NCBI GenBank assembly: GCA_964510225.1
Contig: CAZEAN010000211.1
Coordinates: 1 to 6,370 of the forward strand
Direction of reading: 5' to 3'
Length of the DNA: 6,370 nucleotides
Source of the DNA: CAZEAN01 sp964510225
GTDB taxonomy: Bacteria; Planctomycetota; Planctomycetia; Isosphaerales; Isosphaeraceae
Below, piece by piece: positions 1-5,580 of this stretch. Every line of letters starts with the position of its first letter. Position 1 is the first letter of the stretch. The notes under the pieces are model-generated. The model was not told the origin of the DNA. It worked only from the letters and a program-made list of their open reading frames with translations, and searched no databases. Position numbers and translations under genes: made by a program.

Positions 1-194
1 GCCGCTATGTGCATCTAATTGACGAAGTCGTTGATGCCGTCGACCGAGCGACCTGTGATCTTGCCTGTTTGGTCCCTCCGGCGGGGATGGAGCATGTCGA
101 ATCTATTGCATCGAATCTGGAGAAGATGCCACCGAAGAGTACTTACTTTTACCCGAAATTGTTGACAGGACTGGTGCTCAACCCGATCCAGTGA
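1..194 (+). CDS. DUF1015 family protein, C-terminal fragment (5' end outside window)
   Basis: The frame is open from the left edge (first full codon at position 3) to a TGA at 192-194, giving about 63 C-terminal residues. The tail contains MPPKSTYFYPKLLTGLV followed by LNP. I recognise this as the conserved C-terminal signature of the DUF1015 family, whose members end in a near-identical 'MPxKSTYFYPKLxTGLV.NPL' block. The family is about 400 residues long, soluble and widespread in bacteria and archaea; its biochemical role is not one I can state. In some genomes it sits near serine-biosynthesis genes, but nothing of that kind is visible here. The GTG at 9 is an internal codon, not a start, because the frame continues upstream as Arg-Tyr. 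The gene converges on the nitrilase with only 9 bp between the stop codons, and no terminator hairpin fits between them. The family call is from memory of the motif and is fairly secure. Confidence 0.8.
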   Translation, partial: RYVHLIDEVVDAVDRATCDLACLVPPAGMEHVESIASNLEKMPPKSTYFYPKLLTGLVLNPIQ

Positions 195-203
195 GGAGCG
201 GAC

Positions 204-1193
204 TCAGCACCGATCCGTCGCTCTTGAAGCAGGGTTGGAAACGGGAGTGAAACGACGACCTTGAGCGACATGGAGGCTAAAGAGTTCCGGTCGTGCATAA
301 TGACCACTGACGTCAAGAGTCATCGATTCACGATCAATTGCCTTAAGGTCAAGATCGGCGATCAAGAGTCGCTCCTCATCGAAGAGCGGGCCGGCCAGAT
401 AGTTCCCATTGGGTCCGATCACCGCACTCCCGCCCCGCTTTAGTAATCGTTGAGGATCGTCGGCGAGTTCCGGAAGCGGAGGGAGTTCTGGAGGGAGATC
501 CTCGACTCGAGCAATGAGCCCCGACGCGAGGACAAAGCAACGCCCCTCGAAGGCATAGTGACGACTCCCGAGCTGATGAGCTTCACTGACCTCAGGCCAG
601 ACCGCAATGTGAATATCTTCAGCTTGGTCGTGCATGACCTGACGAGGGAGCGGCATCCAGTGTTCCCAACAGATCAGGCCCCCAATCCGTGCTTCCGGGG
701 TCTTGATGACGCGGAGTCCATCCGCGTCGCCCTGGCCCCAGATCAATTTCTCGGTGTAGGTCGGAACGAGCTTCCGGTGATGGTTCCGGAGCGTTCCCTC
801 GGGGCCGAAAGTTAAGAGACTGTTATACAGAGTCCCACGCCCGGGACCGGAATCGACTCGTTCGTTGACACCGAGAACGAGGGTCAAACCAAGTTCGCCG
901 GCGAGTCGGGCCAGACGTGCCGACTCATTGCTCGGGATCACCAGGCTGTTTTCTCGGAGTCGTTCAAAGACTGCTTGAGTCGGTTCATGTCCCCAGAGTG
1001 CCGCTCCCGGACAGTAGTCGAGCCAGATCGGATAACCACCCACCCAGGTCTCTCCGAAACTAAGAACCTTAACCCCTTCGTTGGCGGCGGCTCTCGCTTC
1101 GGCTTCAATTCGATCAAGTGCTGATGGGAGATCGGACGGCACTCGGGCTTGTGCGATGGCAACGCGAAGCTGGCTTTGAGGCATGGGCGGCAT
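204..1193 (-). CDS. Nitrilase (carbon-nitrogen hydrolase superfamily, nitrilase branch)
   Basis: This 329-aa protein has the full nitrilase fold and catalytic triad: Glu48 in FGETW, Lys141 in HRKLVPT and Cys175 in LICWEHW. A second conserved Glu148 follows in YTEKLIWGQGD, and FEGRCFV lies further on. The long HRKLVPT...WGQGD block and CWEHWMPL are typical of the true nitrilase branch, not of amidases or beta-ureidopropionases. Enzymes of this branch hydrolyse a nitrile to a carboxylic acid and ammonia through a Cys thioimidate, usually as spiral oligomers in the cytoplasm. The substrate cannot be read from sequence; aliphatic and arylaliphatic nitriles are both possible. There is no signal peptide. 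Start: ATG at 1193, with a second in-frame ATG at 1184 (Met4). Neither has a clear SD, so the start is uncertain by three codons. The C-terminus is of normal length, with a short Ser/Pro/Arg tail. The gene is divergent from cobA-hemD. Its neighbours do not resemble the Nit1C cluster (radical SAM, acetyltransferase, AIR-synthase-like genes). Confidence 0.9.
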   Translation of the reverse strand: MPPMPQSQLRVAIAQARVPSDLPSALDRIEAEARAAANEGVKVLSFGETWVGGYPIWLDYCPGAALWGHEPTQAVFERLRENSLVIPSNESARLARLAGELGLTLVLGVNERVDSGPGRGTLYNSLLTFGPEGTLRNHHRKLVPTYTEKLIWGQGDADGLRVIKTPEARIGGLICWEHWMPLPRQVMHDQAEDIHIAVWPEVSEAHQLGSRHYAFEGRCFVLASGLIARVEDLPPELPPLPELADDPQRLLKRGGSAVIGPNGNYLAGPLFDEERLLIADLDLKAIDRESMTLDVSGHYARPELFSLHVAQGRRFTPVSNPASRATDRC

Positions 1194-1283
1194 CGACTCG
1201 ATAAGGGACTACGATCTCTCGGTTGTAACCTGACCAGGAGAGAGGATTGAGGAGATTGATGACTCGTGCAACCGATCTCGCGC

Positions 1284-1289
1284 TATAAT
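1284..1289 (+). promoter_or_regulatory. Candidate -10 element (TATAAT) for cobA-hemD
   Basis: A perfect TATAAT lies in the divergent spacer, 55 bp before the preferred ATG at 1345. A start site near 1296 would give a leader of about 50 nt. No good -35 sits at 16-18 bp; the closest is TTGATG at 1256-1261, with a 22-bp spacer that is too long. The call therefore rests on the hexamer alone, in otherwise GC-rich DNA, and on its position and direction. No comparable element is seen facing the nitrilase. Confidence 0.4.
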
Positions 1290-1344
1290 CTCTCGGAACA
1301 AACGGAAGGACCGTCTCGCGGCGTTGGAATTGAGCAGGCTTCTG

Positions 1345-2874
1345 ATGAATCGGTCGACTGGGATTGTCTATTTGGTCGGGGCAGGGCCCGGCTCACCAGG
1401 GCTCCTTACGAGATCCGGAGCCGAAGCGATAGGAGCTGCGGACTTGGTCATTTTTGATCATCTTATCCACGATCGTCTACTTCATCTTTGTCGACCGGAA
1501 GCCGAGCGGATTTTTGCGGGCAAGAGCCGAGGGAAGTGCCCCGTCCCACAGGAGGCGATCAATCAACTCCTTGTGGACCACGCCCGTCAGGGGAAGGTCG
1601 TGGTCCGACTCAAAGGAGGCGACCCCTTCGTCTTCGGTCGAGGGGCGGAAGAGGTCGAACACCTCGCGACGTCCGGTATTCCATTCCGGGTCATTCCCGG
1701 CGTTACGGCAGGAGTCGGTGCTACCAGTTTCGCGGGGCTCAGTATTACGCATCGTGAGGAGAACTCAGCAGTCGCCTTCGTAACCGGCCACAACGAACCC
1801 GATCCGACCTCCGATCGTCTCGACTGGAGTGCCATCGCTTTATTCCCCGGAACCCTCGTCTTTTACATGGGCTTTCGGCACCATCAAGCCATTTGCCGGT
1901 TCTTGATCAATCAAGGCAAGCCTTCGGAGACACCTGCTGCGCTGGTTTGCTCTGGGAGTTTACCGACCCAGCAGACTATTGTTGGGACGCTACAGAACTT
2001 GCCCGGTCAGGTTGCCGAAGCGGGGTCGACAGTTGGACCGCCGTCCTTGCTTGTTGTCGGCTCGATCGTGGAGCGTCGGGACCGCCTCGCGTGGTTCGAG
2101 CATCTTCCGTTGTTTGGGAGCACAATTTTAGTCACCCGACCTCAGAGTGAGTCCAATCGATCGGCCAGTGACCTCGAAGCCCTCGGCGCTGAAGTTCTCG
2201 ATGCACCGATGATCCGGATCGAACCGATCGATAACACTGAACCACTCGACCGCGCCATCCGACGTTTGGAGACGTTCGATTGGCTCGTCTTCACTTCATC
2301 CAACGGTGTCCGATTCTTCTTGAAGCGTTTGGAAGAACTCGGTCGAGACCTCCGGGTACTCGGGCATCTTAAGCTGGCCGCCATCGGTCCTTCGACTGCC
2401 GCGTCACTCACTGAGGCAAGGCTGAGAGCGGACTTAGTTCCCGATTCCCAACGATCTGAAGGTATGGTTGAGGCGCTTCGGCATGAAGCGGCGGGTTGTC
2501 GGATCCTTTTGGCTCGGGCCGACCGAGGGCGGACTCTTCTCCAAGATGAACTCGCGGAGGTCGCTGAGCTTGAACAGGTCCCGGTGTATCGGAATCTCGA
2601 TGCAGACTCCATCCCACCAGAAGTGATCGAACGGATAACGGCGGGAAGCGTCGACTGGATTACGCTGACCAGCTCAGCGATCGCGCGACGACTCCATCAG
2701 CTTCTCCCGATCGAGGCCCACGCTTCAATCATCGCCCAAAAAACCCGCCTCGCTTGCATGAGCCCGGTTACGGGAGAGACCGTCCGTCAACTCGGATGGC
2801 CTGTCTCTGTTGAAGGCGATCCGCATACCTGGGAGGGGCTGATTGAAGCGATCATGAAAGCAGGACCGGCATAA
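1345..2874 (+). CDS. cobA-hemD: Fused uroporphyrinogen-III C-methyltransferase / uroporphyrinogen-III synthase
   Basis: Residues 7-245 are an SAM-dependent uroporphyrinogen-III methyltransferase (SUMT/CobA). They carry VGAGPGSPGLLT (11-22), RLKGGDPFVFGRGAEE (88-103), VIPGVTAG (116-123) and YMG (174-176), all hallmark SUMT blocks. Residues 257-504 are uroporphyrinogen-III synthase (HemD), with ILVTRPQSES, VFTSSNGVRFF (315-325), LTSSA (441-445) and a terminal PVTGETVRQLGW block. HemD closes hydroxymethylbilane with D-ring inversion to uroporphyrinogen III. CobA then methylates C2 and C7 to precorrin-2, the branch point to siroheme and cobalamin. Both activities are cytoplasmic, and the fusion is known from several phyla including planctomycetes. 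Start: the ATG at 1345 gives 509 aa and puts the SUMT motif at the usual distance. The frame also allows TTG at 1324 (516 aa), but GGAAGGA at 1304-1310 is too far from either start to decide. No siroheme ferrochelatase/dehydrogenase gene (cysG N-domain or sirC) is adjacent. Confidence 0.93.
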   Translation: MNRSTGIVYLVGAGPGSPGLLTRSGAEAIGAADLVIFDHLIHDRLLHLCRPEAERIFAGKSRGKCPVPQEAINQLLVDHARQGKVVVRLKGGDPFVFGRGAEEVEHLATSGIPFRVIPGVTAGVGATSFAGLSITHREENSAVAFVTGHNEPDPTSDRLDWSAIALFPGTLVFYMGFRHHQAICRFLINQGKPSETPAALVCSGSLPTQQTIVGTLQNLPGQVAEAGSTVGPPSLLVVGSIVERRDRLAWFEHLPLFGSTILVTRPQSESNRSASDLEALGAEVLDAPMIRIEPIDNTEPLDRAIRRLETFDWLVFTSSNGVRFFLKRLEELGRDLRVLGHLKLAAIGPSTAASLTEARLRADLVPDSQRSEGMVEALRHEAAGCRILLARADRGRTLLQDELAEVAELEQVPVYRNLDADSIPPEVIERITAGSVDWITLTSSAIARRLHQLLPIEAHASIIAQKTRLACMSPVTGETVRQLGWPVSVEGDPHTWEGLIEAIMKAGPA

Positions 2875-2917
2875 CTTCGGTGAATGGAATCGATCTCTAC
2901 TTCCCCTCCAAGCTGGC

Positions 2918-4057
2918 TCACTCAGGAACTGAAGTCTCAAGTACGTCCTCTTTATCGTCTTCAGTCGAGGGAGCGGCTGGTGACGGATCCAGAAGGAAGT
3001 CGAAGCCCGGATCCTCGGAGTAGGGGGTTTCAGGAGGCGTCGGTCGCCCACCGTTGTCGACTCCATCCGGTCCGACAGAGTAGAGGGTGAAGGAAGCCCC
3101 ATCCTCCGAAACAGCGTATTTGAACGATCGATTCGCAAAAGGATCGAGGGGAACTTGGGAGAGGTACTGTGGAGTGAGGTCAGCAAGTGCTGTCGGCAGT
3201 GAACCGTTACCTTCAAGTTGGTAGGCTCGGATCGCTAGGGTGATCGCCAGCAGTCGAGACTTGGAGGAGATTCGATTCCCCGCTTTCTTAATCGATTCTT
3301 CAGCACTATTTCGCGTGGCGAATAATTGTTGTGCATAACCAGGGATGAGATTGGTCCTCAATCTCTCACCTTGGGGCTGGCTATGGATTCTCCAGGAATC
3401 CTCGAACGCAAAGGCTTCTGCAGCAGTAATCCGTTCCTCATCGAGTTCAAGAAGCCGCTGGGCCACCGTGCGAGACTGCTCGGCGCTAAGTTGAGTACGG
3501 AATCTCCGAAGACTCTCCAGGCCCGCAAGGTCTTCGACGGCAATTCCGATCAAGTACTGCACCAGGAGGCCATGACGCGTTCCGTGGCGTGCCACGTCAA
3601 TCCCGAGGAAACAAAGTTCGATCGCATCATCAGTATTGCCACCGTCCCAGGCAACCCGCTCGTGTGCAACGAGAAATCGGGATAATCCTCGGAGGTCTTG
3701 GCTGTAGAGGGTGGTGAGATCGACCGAACGGTCGTAGCTCAACGGGACGGCGCTAGGCTGTTGAAGGCCTTCTCTAAGGAGAGGGACGATCTCGGGATTG
3801 GCATCGACCCAAATCCGGAGTGAATCAAGATCTCCTTCAAAATAGTCGGAATACTCCGAGGATTCTTGGTCGCGGATCTTGAGTGCAGCCTCGACCAGCG
3901 TCTCGTAACCGTTGGGATTTGGGATCGGCGGCGGTGGGGGAAGATTCGACCTCGTTCCGAATAGGTAGAGACTAAACACTCCGACGATGAGAAGTATGGC
4001 CGCGATCACGGCCAATTGAGGAATTCGTAACCGCCGCGATGATCCAGAATCTGACAT
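2918..4057 (-). CDS. Membrane-anchored protein of unknown function with pseudopilin-like C-terminus
   Basis: This is a 379-aa protein. A basic N-terminus (RRLR, residues 8-11) precedes one hydrophobic segment at about 13-34, then a proline linker (PPPPP, 40-44), so the bulk is predicted to lie outside the cytoplasmic membrane. Residues 50-280 are mostly helical with no motif I can name. Residues 287-337 (LPTALADLTPQYLSQVPLDP, then SVGPDGVDNGG at 327-337) match the C-terminal half of GspG-like type II secretion major pseudopilins. Such modules are common in planctomycete hypothetical proteins. It is not a pseudopilin itself: there is no prepilin peptidase motif (G/FTLxE) before the hydrophobic segment, and the domain sits at the wrong end. 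The last 40 residues are acidic and proline-rich. Start: the ATG at 4057 is preceded by a GGGGTGG stretch and overlaps the stop of a tiny upstream ORF (TGATG). It converges with cobA-hemD, with 43 bp between the stops and no evident terminator. Function unknown. Confidence 0.85.
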   Translation of the reverse strand: MSDSGSSRRLRIPQLAVIAAILLIVGVFSLYLFGTRSNLPPPPPIPNPNGYETLVEAALKIRDQESSEYSDYFEGDLDSLRIWVDANPEIVPLLREGLQQPSAVPLSYDRSVDLTTLYSQDLRGLSRFLVAHERVAWDGGNTDDAIELCFLGIDVARHGTRHGLLVQYLIGIAVEDLAGLESLRRFRTQLSAEQSRTVAQRLLELDEERITAAEAFAFEDSWRIHSQPQGERLRTNLIPGYAQQLFATRNSAEESIKKAGNRISSKSRLLAITLAIRAYQLEGNGSLPTALADLTPQYLSQVPLDPFANRSFKYAVSEDGASFTLYSVGPDGVDNGGRPTPPETPYSEDPGFDFLLDPSPAAPSTEDDKEDVLETSVPE

Positions 4058-4089
4058 CAGACCACCCCGAGATTCTTGAAGATCCTCAT
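4057..4089 (-). other. Possible 10-codon leader ORF overlapping the start of the membrane-anchored protein gene
   Basis: Reading leftwards, ATG at 4089 opens a 10-codon frame (MRIFKNLGVV). Its TGA (4059-4057) overlaps the next ATG (4057-4055) as TGATG, a geometry often used for translational coupling. Its own GGAG lies only 2 nt from the ATG, which is too close for a good SD. It may therefore be untranslated and simply a chance frame. Confidence 0.2.
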
Positions 4090-4176
4090 GACTCCAAACG
4101 AATGATCTTGAGGCGTCCTTAACAAGATCACGGTGAATGTCACACCTTTGGAATTAATCGTGGTCTCAAGCAGAGT

Positions 4177-4377
4177 TCAGCGGAGTTCTCGATAGGTTTC
4201 AAATCCCTGCCAGATGACAAAGGCAGCACCAAGGACAAAGAGGACATCCATGACATAGAAACCGGCGCCTCCTTCACTGGGGTGGAAGAAGCCGGTTGCG
4301 ATGTCGATTCCGAATAGAATAGCGATCAGACCTGCCACGGCCATTGACACGAAGCAGAGGATCTTCTCGGTCTCCAT
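4177..4377 (-). CDS. Small two-helix membrane protein, function unknown
   Basis: This 66-aa protein consists almost entirely of two hydrophobic segments, at about 7-29 and 41-58. They are joined by a short Gly/Pro-rich loop (HPSEGGAG) and followed by a charged tail (ETYRELR). Both termini are predicted on the same side, probably cytoplasmic. I recognise no family. Support for a real gene comes from the uninterrupted alternation of hydrophobic and polar stretches typical of inner-membrane proteins, a GGAG about 10 nt before the ATG at 4377, and a promoter-like extended -10 about 55 bp upstream. It lies 119 bp upstream of the 379-aa membrane protein gene and 135 bp downstream of an hsp20 gene on the same strand. 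Those gaps are too wide to prove an operon. The competing frames on the + strand here lack comparable features. Confidence 0.72.
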   Translation of the reverse strand: METEKILCFVSMAVAGLIAILFGIDIATGFFHPSEGGAGFYVMDVLFVLGAAFVIWQGFETYRELR

Positions 4378-4430
4378 GAGAGGCGGGCTCCGGACGATCG
4401 ATCAGCGAACGAGGGGTGAATACCAATGGG

Positions 4431-4439
4431 AGTCTAGCA
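4431..4439 (-). promoter_or_regulatory. Candidate extended -10 element upstream of the small membrane protein gene
   Basis: On the - strand this reads TGCTAGACT, a TGn extended -10 followed by TAGACT, which keeps the first, second and last bases of the consensus. Transcription would start near 4424, about 47 nt before the ATG at 4377. No convincing -35 is seen, which an extended -10 can tolerate. If real, it would transcribe the small membrane protein gene independently of the hsp20 genes. Confidence 0.28.
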
Positions 4440-4512
4440 CAATTGGCGGGATGGCGAGTTGCCCATCATGCCCGGCTTCCGAATTCTTCGCAAGAGAATG
4501 CCACCGCAAGAG

Positions 4513-4986
4513 TCAGGATTCGTTCCCTTGGATCTCGATTTTCCGGGTTTTTGCTCGTTCTGCCTTCGGGAGAAGGAGTCGCAAAACGCCGTTTCTCATT
4601 TCTGCGGAGATCGATGGCCGATCCACTTCATCGCTCAAGATGAAGGTCCGTTGGAAAATCCCGATCGGGAACTCTTCATGCAATGGCCGCGCATAGTCGG
4701 GAAGCTCATAGGAGGATTCTGCCTGCAGCGTCAGCATGTTTTCTTCGAGTTGGATCGTGATCGATTGATCCGAGACGCCGGGGAGATCGGCTTCGAGGAC
4801 TAAGCCCTCAGGACCTTCATGAATGTCAATCAGCGGCGTCTGAACAATGCGCTGCGGAGTTCGCTGTTCGGGCGTTTGCAGTTGATTCTCTTCGAGCGAC
4901 TCGGGGAGAGGCGGAGTCGGGGCTCGATTTCGGTCGCCATCGGCCCGGGTAATGGTGACCGGGATCGGATGCTGTGGCGTCTTCAT
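4513..4986 (-). CDS. Small heat-shock protein, Hsp20/alpha-crystallin family (second of a tandem pair)
   Basis: This is a 157-aa ATP-independent holdase chaperone that binds unfolding proteins and hands them to DnaK/ClpB. The alpha-crystallin domain spans about 50-142, with TPLIDIHEG, EADLPGVS (65-72), LTLQAE (85-90) and NGVLRLLLPKAE (132-143). It contains the GVL core (133-135). The C-terminal anchor IEI (150-152) is the classic I-x-I motif that docks onto a neighbouring dimer during oligomer assembly. The first 48 residues are rich in Pro, Gln and Thr and look disordered. The start is ATG at 4986, not the GTG at 4989, because AAGGA at 4998-4994 sits 7 nt upstream. A TAAAAT hexamer (minus strand, 5021-5016) could be a -10 giving a leader of about 23 nt, but it lacks a good -35. 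It lies 100 bp downstream of the other hsp20 gene on the same strand. The two proteins differ clearly outside the domain core, so this is not a recent duplication. Confidence 0.92.
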   Translation of the reverse strand: MKTPQHPIPVTITRADGDRNRAPTPPLPESLEENQLQTPEQRTPQRIVQTPLIDIHEGPEGLVLEADLPGVSDQSITIQLEENMLTLQAESSYELPDYARPLHEEFPIGIFQRTFILSDEVDRPSISAEMRNGVLRLLLPKAERAKTRKIEIQGNES

Positions 4987-4998
4987 CACAAGATCCTT
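4962..4998 (-). promoter_or_regulatory. Possible hairpin over the RBS and start codon of the downstream hsp20 gene
   Basis: In the mRNA, GGATC (4996-4992, part of the SD AAGGA) can pair with GATCC inside the coding region (4966-4962). TGTG (4990-4987) can pair with CACA (4976-4973), leaving the AUG in a 10-nt loop. This is nine base pairs in two short helices with an asymmetric internal loop. It is an arrangement that would mask the ribosome-binding site when cool, as in RNA thermometers of other small heat-shock genes. It was drawn by hand without energies and is not a ROSE or fourU consensus. Confidence 0.25.
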
Positions 4999-5086
4999 CG
5001 GTTTGATCCCAGAACATTTTAGAGTCCAGAGTCACGGGAACGAGTTCAATGTTAAATTGATCCTCCCGTTGAGCGAACGTTGCTTG

Positions 5087-5524
5087 CTAGAGCGCGGTAG
5101 AAACGGCGATTTGCCGAGGTAAGGCGTCTTCGGCTTTGGGGATGCTGACGGTGAGGATCCCTTTAGCGAATTGGGCACTGATGTTTGCGCCATCGACCCG
5201 ATCGGGCAAGGTCACCGTCCGTGACCAACGGCCGAAGGCACGCTCTTGGCGTCGATAACGCTCTTCAGAGACTCCTTCAGCGCGTCGGCGTTCGCCCCGG
5301 AGCGTCAGAGTTTCTCCCGTAATCGAGAGATCGATCTCGTCGGAGGAGACGCCAGGGAGTTCTGCGGCGAGCGTATAGTGATCCCCGCAGTCGTAGAGGT
5401 TGAGCGACGGGAACGGACGGGGACGCTGGAGTCCAAATGTCTCGATATTGCCGAGAATCCGGCCAACCTCACGATGGAGTTCTCGAAACGGATCCCAACG
5501 CTGCTGCCAGTAGAATCCACTCAT
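5087..5524 (-). CDS. Small heat-shock protein, Hsp20/alpha-crystallin family (first of a tandem pair)
   Basis: This 145-aa Hsp20 has a short amphipathic N-terminus of the common bacterial class (QQRWDPFRELHREV, 7-20). The alpha-crystallin domain spans about 38-132, with LNLYD, AAELPGVS (53-60), LTLRGERR (73-80), FGRWSRTVTLP (97-107) and KGILTVSIPKAED (121-133). The GIL core is at 122-124. The C-terminal anchor is IAV (139-141), a weaker form of I-x-I, and the tail is very short. It acts as an oligomeric cytoplasmic holdase. Start: the ATG at 5524 has AGAGG (5537-5533) 8 nt upstream. The alternative GTG at 5533 would overlap that SD and is rejected; the frame closes with TAA at 5539-5537. It is the first gene of the leftward series and is preceded by a leader ORF and the long spacer. 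I found no CIRCE inverted repeat and no sigma-32-type promoter upstream. Different N-termini in the pair suggest different clients or co-oligomers (inference). Confidence 0.93.
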   Translation of the reverse strand: MSGFYWQQRWDPFRELHREVGRILGNIETFGLQRPRPFPSLNLYDCGDHYTLAAELPGVSSDEIDLSITGETLTLRGERRRAEGVSEERYRRQERAFGRWSRTVTLPDRVDGANISAQFAKGILTVSIPKAEDALPRQIAVSTAL

Positions 5525-5529
5525 GACCT

Positions 5530-5580
5530 TCACCTCTTAATCTGACGAGGCTTTCTACTCATTCAATCTTAACTCCTTAG
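5530..5580 (-). other. Leader ORF (10 codons) with strong SD upstream of the first hsp20 gene, overlapping an SD-masking hairpin
   Basis: AAGGAG (5578-5573) is the strongest SD-like sequence in the non-coding DNA before the hsp20 genes. It sits 10 nt before an ATG at 5562 that opens a 10-codon frame, MSRKPRQIKR, ending in TGA at 5532-5530, 5 nt before the hsp20 ATG. The SD cannot serve hsp20 directly, because the hsp20 frame has a stop at 5539-5537. Within the leader, GCCTC (5551-5547) can pair with GAGGT (5536-5532), which contains the hsp20 SD. Ribosomes on the leader would disrupt that pairing. Translation of the peptide is unproven, and the peptide is strongly basic. Confidence 0.3.

Noticed and set aside
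450..815. 121-codon open frame on the + strand inside the nitrilase gene
   Set aside because: It is antisense to a gene with a complete catalytic triad and has no recognisable motif or SD; a shadow of the nitrilase.
2142..2612. 156-codon open frame on the - strand, very rich in Ser and Arg
   Set aside because: It lies antisense to the HemD domain. The Ser/Arg bias is the usual complement of GC-rich coding DNA.
2928..2965. ACTGAAG/CTTCAGT inverted repeat at the 3' end of the 379-aa protein gene as a terminator
   Set aside because: The 24-nt loop is large, the arms lie inside coding sequence and no U-run follows on either strand.
3326..3685. 119-codon open frame on the + strand opposite the 379-aa membrane protein gene
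   Set aside because: No domain, no membrane or signal pattern, and no SD. The - strand frame is longer and carries a signal anchor and the GspG-like motif.
4489..4512. CGCAAGAG direct repeat (two copies, 16 bp apart) just downstream of the second hsp20 gene
   Set aside because: Only two 8-bp copies, no flanking symmetry and no mobile-element signs; compatible with chance.
4301..4803. Overlapping + strand frames across the small membrane protein and second hsp20 gene
   Set aside because: They run antisense to a clear alpha-crystallin domain and show no protein-family features.
5027..5072. Nested hairpin between the two hsp20 genes (ACGGGA/TCCCGT outside, TCAAT/ATTGA inside) as a terminator
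   Set aside because: The stems are short with an unequal internal loop and no U-run follows on the - strand. It may be a leader structure, but the evidence is too thin to annotate.
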